Source: Antedon mediterranea (taxonomy: Eukaryota > Echinodermata > Crinoidea > Comatulida > Antedonidae). Taken from it: DNA of 64,000 nucleotides. Numbering within the stretch: position 1 is the stretch's first letter; the number at the start of each line of letters is the position of its first letter. Below, piece by piece: positions 48,301-54,594 of the stretch. The translations under genes were made by a program, and so were the position numbers. The stretch lies in assembly GCF_964355755.1 (NCBI RefSeq), contig NC_092673.1, positions 14,019,001 through 14,083,000 on the forward strand. The letters run 5' to 3'. The notes beneath the pieces were generated by a model, which ran no database searches, was not told the origin of the DNA, and saw only the letters and a list, made by a program, of their open reading frames with translations.

Positions 48301-49365
48301 GAACATACGCAACTTAAGAAACTTCATGATATTGTATCCAGATACTAGTTGAAGAGAAATAGTTAATTGTACCTTTGCGTTCGAAAGCTTCTTTCTAATT
48401 TCACTGTAGACTAAATTCAATTTATTTCACGTTATTTTGTAGAACTCTATTTAGTGGCATATTGCTTCTTACACCAACTGTTGGACTTTGGTGGATATTT
48501 GGTGTCGTAGTCATCTTCTCTGATTCGGTGGGCATGGAATACATCTTTGTGACAATGAATTCCTTTCAGGGACTATTCATCTGGTTCACTCAGTGTGTTC
48601 TCAGCAAAGAGGTGATCTATTTAGGCTAGTCAATCTAGCTAAAAAAACAGCCTAAAGTGAAACAAATTTCAAACCGAGATTTTTCTTTTTTAAATGGTCA
48701 CATATGATGAGGAGATCAAAATTTGAGCATCACACCTCTGTCACTAACCCCGATGATATGCAAATTAGCCTAAATATGCAAATAAGGGTGAAATTACAGG
48801 GTTATCATATTTTAAAAACTACTAGTCCGGGAGAGTTGATTTTTTCACATCTGTATTCAGAATGTACATATTTATATTTGCTCCAATGAAACATTTTACA
48901 TGGAAATGACCGGAAGTATGATATTTGCCCCTTGACCCCATCGGGATGAGTGACAGAGTGTGATGCTCAAATTTTGCTCATCACATGTGACCATTTAAAA
49001 AAGAAAATCTCTATTTGCAATTTGTTTCACTCAAAATGCTAGATTGACTAGCCTAATTTGTTTAATTTGTTATATTGATAATTCTTTTTTTTTTATTCTC
49101 AAATTCTTCAACAAAAAAAACGAATAAGAATATAAATAGCATATTTAGAGAAAACGAATTGAAAGGGGGAATCCCAATAACAGAACTCATAAATGTAGAA
49201 ACCTCCTGTTATACAAACAAATTTTGAAAACACAATTTAAAAGGCGCTCCATTTTACCTTTCATTTTTTTAGGTGCGAGATATTGTAAGGAAATCATTCA
49301 ACAACCGAGTAAAACAGAGCGAGCATAGGCCTACAGTAAACACTGTAATAGCTACGACAAACTAA
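36309..49365 (+). CDS. HYR-domain adhesion-type GPCR gene, 22 exons (exon 2 has an in-frame stop)
   Basis: Joined exons give about 1191 residues: a signal peptide, nine HYR domains (D-x-x-P-P-x-L-x-C-P ... A-T-D-N-S-G ... Y-x-I-G ... D-x-S-G-N-x-x-x-C-x-V-x-I), a GAIN-like link, the GPS cleavage motif C-R-C-S-H-L-T-S-F, seven hydrophobic helices and a 31-residue tail. The helix pattern includes the extracellular C-W-L-S block typical of family B2 receptors. Every junction has GT/AG and matching phase: HYR exons are all phase 1-1, and the 7TM exons alternate phases 0 and 2. The product should sit in the plasma membrane, with glycosylated HYR repeats (many N-x-S/T) binding extracellular partners and autoproteolysis at HL/T. 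The HYR plus adhesion-GPCR combination is an echinoderm-style expansion, which is inference. TGA at 37002-37004 in exon 2 would truncate the full-length form; skipping exon 2 restores an eight-HYR protein. Confidence 0.9.
36814..37047 (+). CDS. Receptor exon 2: HYR 1, interrupted by TGA
   Basis: Acceptor AATATTCAAG, donor GTGAGA, 234 nt, phase 1-1. Reads D-I-L-E-C-P to I-E-I-N-V-Q-G. Codons start at 36816, which puts TGA at 37002-37004 in frame where the family has glycine (D-P-S-G-N); here it reads D-Q-E-stop-N. One base change (GGA to TGA) would explain it. Confidence 0.85.
37191..37363. mobile_element. 173 bp MITE, 4-bp TSD
   Basis: Termini AAGCTCTGTCTACACTATCA are perfectly inverted and flanked by TACT on both sides (37187-37190, 37364-37367). 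Confidence 0.9.
37420..37618. mobile_element. 199 bp MITE
   Basis: AAGGGTCTTTCACACCTGTT at the left has its exact complement at the right. The inner arms (CACGGTTC, ATTGATGAT/ATGTTCCGTTTTCAAG) are diverged but still pair, so nearly the whole element folds. No clear TSD. Confidence 0.88.
38022..38273 (+). CDS. Receptor exon 3: HYR 2
   Basis: 252 nt, phase 1-1. D-T-E-V-P-V-L-D-C-P at the start and F-T-A-I-D-S-S-G-N-V-G-S-C-T-F near the end. An extra Cys in I-E-C-G-Y is unusual among the nine domains. Confidence 0.9.
38335..38540 (+). mobile_element. LINE C-terminal fragment in intron 3
   Basis: The plus strand reads S-S-F-K-V-G-G-A-N-I-L-N-N-L-P-I-E-I-K, then T-I-A-S-F-K-V-R-Y, the usual end of a CR1-like ORF2 (W-N-N-L-P / FK-R-Y). 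Confidence 0.65.
38669..38917 (+). CDS. Receptor exon 4: HYR 3
   Basis: 249 nt, phase 1-1. D-V-T-P-P-V-L-Y-C-P ... A-T-D-N-S-E-Q ... F-K-A-I-D-S-S-E-N-E-V-A-C. The usual S-G-N is S-E-N here. Confidence 0.9.
39251..39487 (+). CDS. Receptor exon 5: HYR 4
   Basis: 237 nt, phase 1-1. D-K-E-P-P-S-C-P-P-G-S-G-N-F-T-T, then A-S-D-S-S-G-N-N-V-T-C-T-V. Strongly similar to exons 6, 8 and 9, suggesting recent internal duplication of this subtype. Confidence 0.92.
39597..39833 (+). CDS. Receptor exon 6: HYR 5
   Basis: 237 nt, phase 1-1. D-E-E-P-P-A-C-P ... T-D-N-S-G-H-V-F-G-N ... V-T-D-P-S-G-N-S-V-E-C-T-V. Confidence 0.92.
40053..40298 (+). CDS. Receptor exon 7: HYR 6
   Basis: 246 nt, phase 1-1. D-K-E-Q-P-V-L-N-C-P ... 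A-S-D-N-I-D-D-V ... T-A-N-D-S-S-G-N-V-G-S-C-A-F. Closest in style to exon 3. Confidence 0.9.
40580..40816 (+). CDS. Receptor exon 8: HYR 7
   Basis: 237 nt, phase 1-1. D-I-K-P-P-E-L-D-C-P-P-G-Y ... A-T-D-N-S-G-E-V ... A-S-D-P-S-G-N-N-A-E-C-T-V. Confidence 0.92.
40887..41126 (+). mobile_element. tRNA-derived SINE in intron 8
   Basis: Head GGGCGTGTGGCGCAGTGTGT with an A-box-like TGGCGCAGTG. Body has CACCCAGGTGTATAAATGGG, tail GGCGTTATATAAATCGAGG then (TTA)n. The B box seems deleted. Confidence 0.6.
41146..41170. repeat. Short perfect hairpin
   Basis: TTTACCTCAACA, one-base loop, TGTTGAGGTAAA. No clean flanking duplication. Confidence 0.8.
41242..41313 (+). repeat. Minisatellite, 21 bp x 3
   Basis: GGTTGTTGTCGGTTGATTTC repeated three times in intron 8. 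Confidence 0.9.
41510..41576 (+). repeat. Microsatellite (GACAGACC)n
   Basis: About eight copies of an 8-mer in intron 8. It produces a spurious open frame on the other strand. Confidence 0.92.
41686..41922 (+). CDS. Receptor exon 9: HYR 8
   Basis: 237 nt, phase 1-1, donor GTCAGT. D-R-E-P-P-V-L-Y-C-P-P-S-G-N-F ... A-T-D-N-S-G-Q-V-F-G-N ... D-P-S-G-N-N-R-K-C-K-V. Confidence 0.9.
42169..42420 (+). CDS. Receptor exon 10: HYR 9
   Basis: 252 nt, phase 1-1. D-T-E-D-P-V-L-N-C-P ... A-R-D-N-S-M-E-I ... V-A-D-L-S-G-N-I-D-F-C-E-F. Last HYR before the GAIN-like region. Confidence 0.9.
42645..42746 (+). CDS. Receptor exon 11: link / start of GAIN-like region
   Basis: 102 nt, phase 1-1, after a poly-T tract and AAAG acceptor. 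Encodes Y-F-T-L-E-E-K-R-N-I-T-S-S-V and S-I-V-F-W-A-S-T-E-N-A-I-K-E. Confidence 0.8.
43039..43102 (+). CDS. Receptor exon 12: GAIN-like region
   Basis: 64 nt, phase 1 to 2, donor GTAAGT. D-G-P-F-F-L-N-A-S-L-S-E-L-S-A-N-T-L-L-E. Confidence 0.8.
43265..43373 (+). CDS. Receptor exon 13: GAIN-like region
   Basis: 109 nt, phase 2 to 0. D-G-E-F-F-E-S-A-T-D-V-V-T-L-D-V-F and I-S-L-N-C-R-I-H-F-P-V-L-K. Confidence 0.8.
43544..43608 (+). CDS. Receptor exon 14: start of GPS
   Basis: 65 nt, phase 0 to 2, donor GTAAGT. E-I-A-L-N-G-N-L-M-P-V-C-Y-F-T-N-D-N-H: the first GPS cysteine. The acceptor (ACAAGTAG) is weak, and a TAG just upstream fixes the choice. Confidence 0.65.
43899..44019 (+). CDS. Receptor exon 15: GPS autoproteolysis motif
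   Basis: 121 nt, phase 2 to 0. E-C-L-W-A-T-D-G-C then V-V-T-C-R-C-S-H-L-T-S-F-V-L-L-M. Carries the W-x-x-x-x-C and C-x-C-x-H-L/T pattern expected for a cleavable GPS. Confidence 0.93.
44139..44245 (+). CDS. Receptor exon 16: TM1
   Basis: 107 nt, phase 0 to 2. After the polar E-K-S-T-D-H-R-H-D-M-S-T-L-T stretch comes the helix G-L-V-V-S-T-I-F-L-I-N-T-L-V-I-I-C-C-F. Confidence 0.9.
44410..44518 (+). CDS. Receptor exon 17: ICL1 and TM2
   Basis: 109 nt, phase 2 to 0. Basic E-L-R-R-S-D-R-F-R then C-H-L-V-I-S-L-L-C-V-N-T-L-F-L-L-L. Followed by the largest intron (3.1 kb). Confidence 0.9.
45322..45398 (-). mobile_element. tRNA-like sequence, probable SINE head
   Basis: On the minus strand: CAGATAGCTCAGTCGGCGGT then AGAGCG (A box), and GGGTTCAAACC (B box) about 35 nt later. 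The T stem does not pair well, so this is a tRNA pseudogene or SINE, not a working tRNA. Confidence 0.45.
45535..45620 (+). mobile_element. tRNA-like sequence, probable SINE head
   Basis: GGCATAACGGGTAGTGCTC (A-box-like) and GGGGTTCGAATCTC (B box), followed by a T-rich tail. Confidence 0.4.
45761..46155 (-). mobile_element. LINE 3' end in intron 17, minus strand
   Basis: The minus strand reads R-S-V-I-H-V-F-P-R-L-W, D-I-H-D-E-V-K-D-S, Y-F-P-I-F-L-A-K-L-K-T then stop: a typical ORF2 C-terminus. The 3' UTR ends in (AAGAAT)n at 45761-45782. Confidence 0.75.
46156..47017. other. Rest of intron 17
   Basis: (TTTCG)n near 46470 followed by TTTATTTTTCCACTCAC looks like another LINE 3' tail. Otherwise AT-rich intron sequence. 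Confidence 0.35.
47018..47214. mobile_element. MITE in intron 17
   Basis: TGTTTAAGCTTGGTTCTCAC/TAG versus right-end complement TGTTACTTGGTTCCCAC/TAG. Same family as the outer MITE at 37131-37791. It hosts the micro-palindrome at 47107. Confidence 0.7.
47107..47134. mobile_element. 28 bp perfect palindrome with perfect 9-bp direct repeats
   Basis: AGGGAAGAGTTAAA is followed with no loop by its exact complement. GGAATAAGC flanks it on both sides (47098-47106 and 47135-47143). Removing 37 bp leaves a normal MITE interior, so this is an insertion. Confidence 0.85.
47616..47833 (+). CDS. Receptor exon 18: TM3 and TM4
   Basis: 218 nt, phase 0 to 2. Starts I-A-C-S-V-L-A-G-S-L-H-Y-S-L-L with the conserved TM3 cysteine, then W-M-V-I-I-S-T-D-L-Y, and TM4 F-I-G-W-I-I-P-A-I-T-V-G-I. 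Confidence 0.93.
47924..47990 (+). CDS. Receptor exon 19: ECL2 and start of TM5
   Basis: 67 nt, phase 2 to 0. K-C-W-L-S-T-D-S-G-A-I-W-A-F-I-V-P-V: the hallmark ECL2 cysteine block of adhesion and secretin-type receptors. Confidence 0.93.
48131..48231 (+). CDS. Receptor exon 20: end of TM5 and ICL3
   Basis: 101 nt, phase 0 to 2. I-V-L-V-Q-L-L-V-I-G-Y-V-A-Y then polar K-K-S-Q-L and H-L-K-R-I-R. Confidence 0.9.
48443..48611 (+). CDS. Receptor exon 21: TM6 and TM7
   Basis: 169 nt, phase 2 to 0. T-L-F-S-G-I-L-L-L-T-P-T-V-G-L-W-W and then Y-I-F-V-T-M-N-S-F-Q-G-L-F-I-W-F, matching the TM7 N-S-x-Q-G-x-F-I pattern of the family. Confidence 0.93.
48621..49056. mobile_element. MITE in intron 21
   Basis: TTAGGCTAGTCAATCTAGC at the left matches the complement at the right. 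The inner parts (AAATTTGAGCATCACAC / GTGTGATGCTCAAATTTT, GTCACATATGATGA) also pair, giving arms of about 130 bp. Confidence 0.88.
49273..49365 (+). CDS. Receptor exon 22: cytoplasmic tail and stop
   Basis: 93 nt, phase 0, ends in TAA. V-R-D-I-V-R-K-S-F then H-R-P-T-V-N-T-V-I-A-T-T-N. The codons for H-R-P-T contain CATAGGCCTACA, so the genome-wide TAGGCCTA motif is inside the coding sequence and in frame. Confidence 0.88.
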   Translation: MRDIVRKSFNNRVKQSEHRPTVNTVIATTN

Positions 49366-49387
49366 CAATCGAGTAAAACTAATCACA

Positions 49388-49445
49388 GCACGCGGATAAC
49401 TCGCGTGTTATACCGAGCACGCGGATAACTCGCGTGTTATACCGT
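49388..49445 (+). repeat. Tandem pair of hairpins just after the receptor stop
   Basis: GCACGCGGATAACTCGCGTG followed by TTATACCG occurs twice in a row (27 bp period). Each unit can form a CACGCG/CGCGTG stem with a 7-base loop. A third CGCG-containing stretch follows at 49490. Confidence 0.85.
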
Positions 49446-49563
49446 ACACGTTTCAACTCACTTGTTGCACGAATTGCATTGACGCGCGAGTAATGTAATA
49501 TATTATGGTTATTTGTAAAATATAATATTTTAAATATTAAACTGTTTTAATTGTTAAAATAAT

Positions 49564-49569
49564 AATAAA
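49564..49569 (+). terminator. Candidate polyadenylation signal of the receptor gene
   Basis: AATAAA about 200 nt after the stop, in an AT-rich 3' flank. Other AT-rich variants nearby make the exact site uncertain. Confidence 0.4.
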
Positions 49570-49800
49570 TACAATTAAATGTATGCATATTTCAACGAAT
49601 GTCATTAAAGTGCGCGTAATATAATATTGTTGAGATAAGCATGTTTTATTTTTTTCCTTTGGAAACAAATTAATGATAACAAATGCTTAATACGGTACAT
49701 TTCTACTTTATGAATTAAAGTTGTATTTATTGTTTATATATACTGTTTAGCAGAAGGTTTGTTGGTACAATACAAATAATGCAACCGTTTGGTTTAATAG

Positions 49801-50589
49801 AAAAAGTAAGTAAAATTAAGATTTCTATACACCGGAAGAAGTTTTGAAAGACCCTTTAATTTCGCTTCATGAAAACGAAAGCGCCATATTGTTTGTAAAC
49901 GATGATTGTTAATTTCTAGCCATCTTTTACTTTTCTTCAAAAGTATTTACAGCACAAAAGAAATTTGCGAAAACTTTAATTTGGTGGTTTAATTTGAGAA
50001 AGAAAAAAAACCTTTGCTTGATTAATTTTATGTTGTATTTGGTTTCATAGTGTATGGAAATAATAAAAATAGTCGTAACGATCAATGTTTTGTGCTGAAT
50101 AATTTGGTGGCTATTTATGATAAAATGATAGCTTGGTTGATTAGATTTGGTCGAATTATATATATCAAATAAATTGTATAATAATAGTAATACTACTAGC
50201 AAGTTCGATTAGATCGATTAATACGAAATTATAATAAAACATTAAGAATGTATAACAATGGCATATTTGAGTTTAATTACATATTGCCTTTCAAACTCAT
50301 CTCAAATATGTGTGATATTATCTCTCAACTAATTCGTCAAGAAAGTAGTTGAATGGTTTGGTGATATAGATGATCTCGTTTCCAGCTTAAAGTATACCGT
50401 ATAAGTTTACCGTCTTTCAACTCATTTATTATTTTTTTTATTTCTTTATTCGAATTCACAAAATAACACAACATATAAAATACAAATAATGAATTCAGGG
50501 TAACACAAAAAAGTAACCAAAGGTCGAACTTATTTCCATTGTGGCCTTTATACTCAGTACTCCATGATGAAATCGAGGACTTTATTATA
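49801..50589 (+). repeat. Direct repeat block B: second copy of receptor 5' region
   Basis: Same landmarks as block A including ACTCCATGATGAAATCG at 50559-50575. The copied first exon reads M-M-K-S-R-T-L-L then TAG, made by GGCCTA after TTATA, and the homology ends there. Block B has an insertion of about 130 bp (50424-50555) bounded by ACTCA. Confidence 0.9.
50424..50555 (-). mobile_element. Insertion in block B, probable LINE/SINE tail
   Basis: Absent from block A. Flanked by ACTCA on both sides; begins with TTTATTATTTTTTTTATTTC, like the other LINE 3' ends. It creates a hydrophobic open frame on the minus strand, which is not treated as a gene. Confidence 0.5.
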
Positions 50590-50623
50590 GGCCTACATGT
50601 AGTTGAAAGGGTTTCCTCTGTAT

Positions 50624-50923
50624 TCAAAGCTTTGTTGCATCTAAACTATTTATGAGAACACTATAAAAGTACGAATTGTTCTGAAAGAATGCAAGAACGT
50701 TATTATACAATGTTAATGTGTCAACACTATTGCTAATTGTAATCTGATTAGGAATTTTGCATTGCCCTGGGCGTAATGGTGTACTTGCTATGGGTGTTGT
50801 ACCACTACAGAGTTTGTCACAAAACTTCTGACAGTATTCATAGTCACCATAATGCTTAAAAGCAAACTTAAACCAACAAAGTTTGCTAATGAGGAATCCA
50901 AGTGTTTTATCTGATGACATCAT
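50624..50923 (-). CDS. Unidentified ORF, 99 residues, Cys-containing
   Basis: ATG to TGA on the minus strand. Features a C-x3-C-x3-C run (Y-C-Q-K-F-C-D-K-L-C) and P-L-R-P-G-Q-C-K-I-P-N-Q. Composition is coding-like but there is no signal peptide, no clear splice sites and no recognised domain. It could be an exon fragment. Confidence 0.25.
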   Translation of the reverse strand: MMSSDKTLGFLISKLCWFKFAFKHYGDYEYCQKFCDKLCSGTTPIASTPLRPGQCKIPNQITISNSVDTLTLYNNVLAFFQNNSYFYSVLINSLDATKL

Positions 50924-52550
50924 ATTGCATAAACCTTTCTTTCGGCTTGTATGTACATAATTATTTCCTTCTGTATATTGTCAGGGAGAGGCAGTGGAAA
51001 ACATTTTTCTATTCGATAATAAATAAACTGGTTATATAATTATAAACGACGTTGTAGTTGTTGAAAGAATGAATATGGTTTTGAAATAAATAATATTTGC
51101 AGTTTAAATATATATATTTTTTCTCTGTCTTTCTCATTTGTATGACCGGTGTTTTGCACACGCATTGTGATTGCAAAACAGGAGGTGGTCTCTCGCTTGA
51201 AGTTGTTATTGCATAATTATATTAAAATCTTTTACTTCTGGAAGAAGCAATACACCATCTATTTGCTGAGCTGATCCGGCGCGCTCACTGAAAGACATGA
51301 CATGCCGCGCATTCGTTGCATGTTGTATAGAATGCTATTGTTTAAACGGCAAGTTAGGTATTACACCCGTCTACTACCTGTTGAATGCTTAATGAAAATT
51401 CTGCGCGCTTTGCCAGATTAGCTCTACCGTCGTCATGGTCAATTACAGAGGATTGCCGAACGAGCTGATCCGGCGCGCTCACTGAAAGGCATAACTTGCC
51501 GTGCATTCGTTGTTTTACAAACACATTTAAACAATGAAACCATTTTACAAATAAAATTATGGTGTAGTATGCTATTCTATAAGAAAAAGCTTTTTTATGA
51601 TCCTGTGGTAAAATCATTTGTGATGTAGGGCTACCGGTATAAATCCCAAAAGTGATCAATCGGTGACACTAGAAAGCAGGAAGCACTCCTAACCATAACC
51701 TGTACAGTAATTATCGCATGGTGGTATTTCGCGTACAATTAAATTGTCATCATTGCCTTACTGCATCAGAAGTGGGGTTGTGTTGCTTGGTTCAACATTG
51801 ACATTACTTGAACACCTTTCTTTGTAACTGGGTCGTATATAAGATATGCTGGACTACTGTTGTCGTATCCAACAAGCCTACTCTCCGCTTAGCTCTACTA
51901 GTAGGCCTACTATCAACTAAAATTGTTGTCATTGTCACGGCTTCATCTCCGTCACATCCTAAATCCTAAAATATTTCAGTAATGAACGCAGATATATGGT
52001 ATAATTGAACAGTGGCCTATTCTTTTACTATTTCATTGGTTCTAATTTAGTTTTAAAGAATTTTGTAAAACATTGAGAGTCATATCATTTCTTGAAAATT
52101 ACAAATTTGTGGAATAGTAGGCCTAAATGGTTTTGAACATATATTAACATCATAATATTATGTTAAATCCAACATTTTTTGTATTAATCTAGAAAAAAAT
52201 GTATAGGCCTACGTATCAAATAATAATCCAAACCAAATTATTATTTTTTAGGCTATATTTTTGTTTATTCCTGAAATGTGACGGCTATGACAGCAACATT
52301 GAACCATGTGATTCATAAATACAAATATAATACGAAATATATAATAAAGATTGCGACAAAAAATCCTATTTTTTGTAAACCTGAAATTAGACATTAAAAA
52401 GGAATGACCCTCTATTCTCTTTTGTTGTTGTTCTGTAATGGCTGGAATAGCCTCCCATATTTGACTAAAAGACCACGTGATGTTCCTGCTCTTCCTCTCT
52501 CTCTCCTCCACACGGCGCGGCTCACCACACTGTGTGGCGCGCGTGTCGAC
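50924..52550. other. Intergenic with a 190 bp-period direct repeat
   Basis: GAGCTGATCCGGCGCGCTCA with the following CTGAAAGxCATxAC and GCATTCGTTG occurs at about 51268 and 51459. No gene. Minus-strand open frames here are featureless. Confidence 0.5.
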
Positions 52551-52552
52551 GA

Positions 52553-52660
52553 CGTACGTATATAAACGACGTACGTACACGCTGCGGACGGCGTGGTAGC
52601 TCCCGTCTCACACACAGACACGAAACGAACTTGAAGAAAAAGTTTTAATAATACGACAAA
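52553..52660 (+). promoter_or_regulatory. Candidate TATA promoter
   Basis: CGACGTACGTATATAAACGA (TATA box at about 52560) in a GC-rich context with a duplicated CGACGTACGTA word. Downstream TCCCGTCTCACACAC could be an initiator region. No coding exon follows that I can identify. Confidence 0.25.
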
Positions 52661-52764
52661 GTAGGTAAAGAAGTATAATACTTTGTTTCCATTCGAACCA
52701 GAACCAAAAATAGAATAGAGTCTTGAGGTAATGTAATGAGAGCGCCATGAGAGCTAGGCTAGAT

Positions 52765-52822
52765 TTAATTTAGGTCAAGCCTAGGCCTAGCTAGGCCTAG
52801 GCTAGGCCTAGCTAGGCCTATT
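52765..52822. repeat. TAGGCCTAG cluster
   Basis: Overlapping CCTAGGCCTAGCTAGGCCTA units, about five octamers in 55 bp. Similar clusters at 53210-53350 and 55530-55740. Confidence 0.85.
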
Positions 52823-52872
52823 GAATATTCCATAATAAAAACTTGACGGTTAGCCCAGCAGTCACAGTGCAT

Positions 52873-53080
52873 TTCGGCCGCCAATCATACACTCCAATCA
52901 TTTCGGCCGCCGGTTAACTCGGTCTTAAACCGTCTCGGCCAAAGTCAAGTCGGCCCCAAGTCAACTCGGCCCCAAATCAAGTCGGCCTCAAGTCAACTCG
53001 GCCTCGTGTCATCTCGGCCTCAAGCCAACTCGGCCTCACGTCAACTCGGCTAAATACTAATCGGTCAATTCGGCCCCATG
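52873..53080 (+). repeat. Short-word array AAGTCAACTCGGCCC
   Basis: About twelve degenerate copies of a 15-mer: TTTCGGCCGCC, CAAGTCGGCCCC, AAGTCAACTCGGCC, GTGTCATCTCGGCC and so on. One array only; no inverted partner seen. Confidence 0.88.
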
Positions 53081-53654
53081 AAAGTATGGAACTGCAAAAA
53101 TGTAAAATGTATTTGGATGTAAAATATTAATAACATCATGAACAATACATATTTTGTCCTTTTTGGCGTTTCATGAATTTGGCAATTCCATAAAGCTTAA
53201 TACTAGTTACTAGGCCTAGTAGGCCTAGCCTAGTAGTAGTAGTAGGCTAGTAGAACCCCTAGGCCTAGTAGTAGTAGTAATAATAGTAGTAGTAGTAATA
53301 GGCCTAGTAGTAGTACTAGGGCCTGAATATAGGCCTAGGAGTAGGCCCTTGGCCTAGGTAGGCTAGTAGGATGCTAGTCAAGTCGCCCCATCGCAAAGTC
53401 GCCCCATCGCAAAGTCGCCCCATACAAAGTCGCCCCATACACAGTCGCCCCAAAACAAAGTCGCCCTGACACAGTCGCCCCATTGCAAAGTCGCCCCATC
53501 GCAAAGTCGCCCCAACGCAAAGTCGCCCCATCGCAAAGTCGCCCCAACACAAAGTCGCCCCATCGCAAAGTCGCCCCAAAACGTTAAAAAATAGTTTAAA
53601 AGTGCGTAAAATGTCGCAATGATGCACAAAATAACACTGAACGTGTAGGCATAA

Positions 53655-53845
53655 AAGGGGAAGCCCCGCCATATAGTCTCAGGTCACACGATCGGCACGC
53701 TCCCCAATCATCAGAGAGGAAGCCCCCAACTAATCACTCCGCGGTCGCACTAACGTGCTAGCTCTCACCAGAGGGAAACCCCCGTAATTACTCCGCCGTT
53801 GTCGCACTACAACGCACCATCTGAAGATGGGGAAACCCCGTCGGA
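53655..53845. repeat. GC-rich imperfect tandem repeat with GGGGAANCCCC cores
   Basis: GGGGAAGCCCCGCC, GAGGAAGCCCCCAACT, GAGGGAAACCCCCGTA and GGGGAAACCCCGTCGG recur at 55-65 bp spacing, separated by ATCACTCCGCGGTCGCAC-type sequence. Each core is a small hairpin. Related GGGGATTCCCC cores occur at 54604 and (weaker) 57866. Confidence 0.7.
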
Positions 53846-54438
53846 GTTTTACGATGATATCAGTCGCGTTCGAAATCGGTGGCCTTTAATTTTGGTCGCG
53901 ATAAAATGATGTTTTACGATCTAGATTATTTTTACTTTGGTCGATGAATATTTATTATTATTAGGCCTAGGCCTATATTAATAATTGATTTTCGTTTTTA
54001 TTTTACACTGAGGTCTATGATGAGAGAAAGATGTGTGCCTTAAAAATGACAATTTGTAAACATAGTTTAAGATTATAGTAAGCCTATTATTCAGCATAAT
54101 GTCATTTAACAGTACATAAATTTAAATGTAAAATATTTTATAGGGAACGTAGGCTACGTCTGTCTTTTATTTTTTATATGCAACAAATTAGGTAAAACAA
54201 TTTATTTATAAACATTCAGTTTACTATTATACATAGTATTACAATGAACATTGATTGTAAGCCTGGAAATGCAATCCCATCATTATATCCATTATAAAAT
54301 TGCATCATATCGCCACTATATGTCGTAAATGATGACGTGCATGTGTGTATTCGTCGTACGTCCGTGTACGTATTATTCCGTGCCTCTTCACTGTCTTGTT
54401 TATTAAAATTAAATAAACACCCGATATGAGGATATTTA

Positions 54439-54594
54439 TTAGGCATGATAATAACCAAAAGGGTTGAAAAGAATTTCTTCAGTAAAATGATCATTCTGCT
54501 GTTGAATAAAAAGCGACTCGCAATCTGAAACATTCTCTGAAACCAATCGGAGCTGCTCCTTCTGTTTCCTTCTCACAGCTGCTACGTCTTTCTG
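54439..54594 (-). CDS. Candidate C-terminal coding exon, minus strand
   Basis: After the acceptor-like GGGCAGCAG, the frame reads K-D-V-A-A-V-R-R-K-Q-K-E-Q-L-R-L-V-S-E-N then D-C-E-S-L-F-I-Q-Q-Q-N-D-H-F and F-N-P-F-G-Y-Y-H-A, with stop TAA. The charged helical start and tidy end look like a real C-terminus. It lies 1.3 kb downstream of the MADF exon on the same strand and could be its last exon; the missing second half of the MADF domain was not found between them. Confidence 0.35.
   Translation of the reverse strand, partial: QKDVAAVRRKQKEQLRLVSENVSDCESLFIQQQNDHFTEEILFNPFGYYHA

Noticed and set aside
50337-50627. Minus-strand 96-codon hydrophobic frame as a membrane protein gene
   Set aside because: It spans the junction of the block B duplication and its 130 bp insertion, and the inserted part looks like a LINE/SINE tail.
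53316-53672. Overlapping open frames encoding repeated G-A-T-L-R-W-G-D-F / M-G-R-L-C
   Set aside because: All three frames are open because the 15-16 bp word lacks stops; they lie over the AGTCGCCCC array, as do the frames at 55288-55537. Not proteins.
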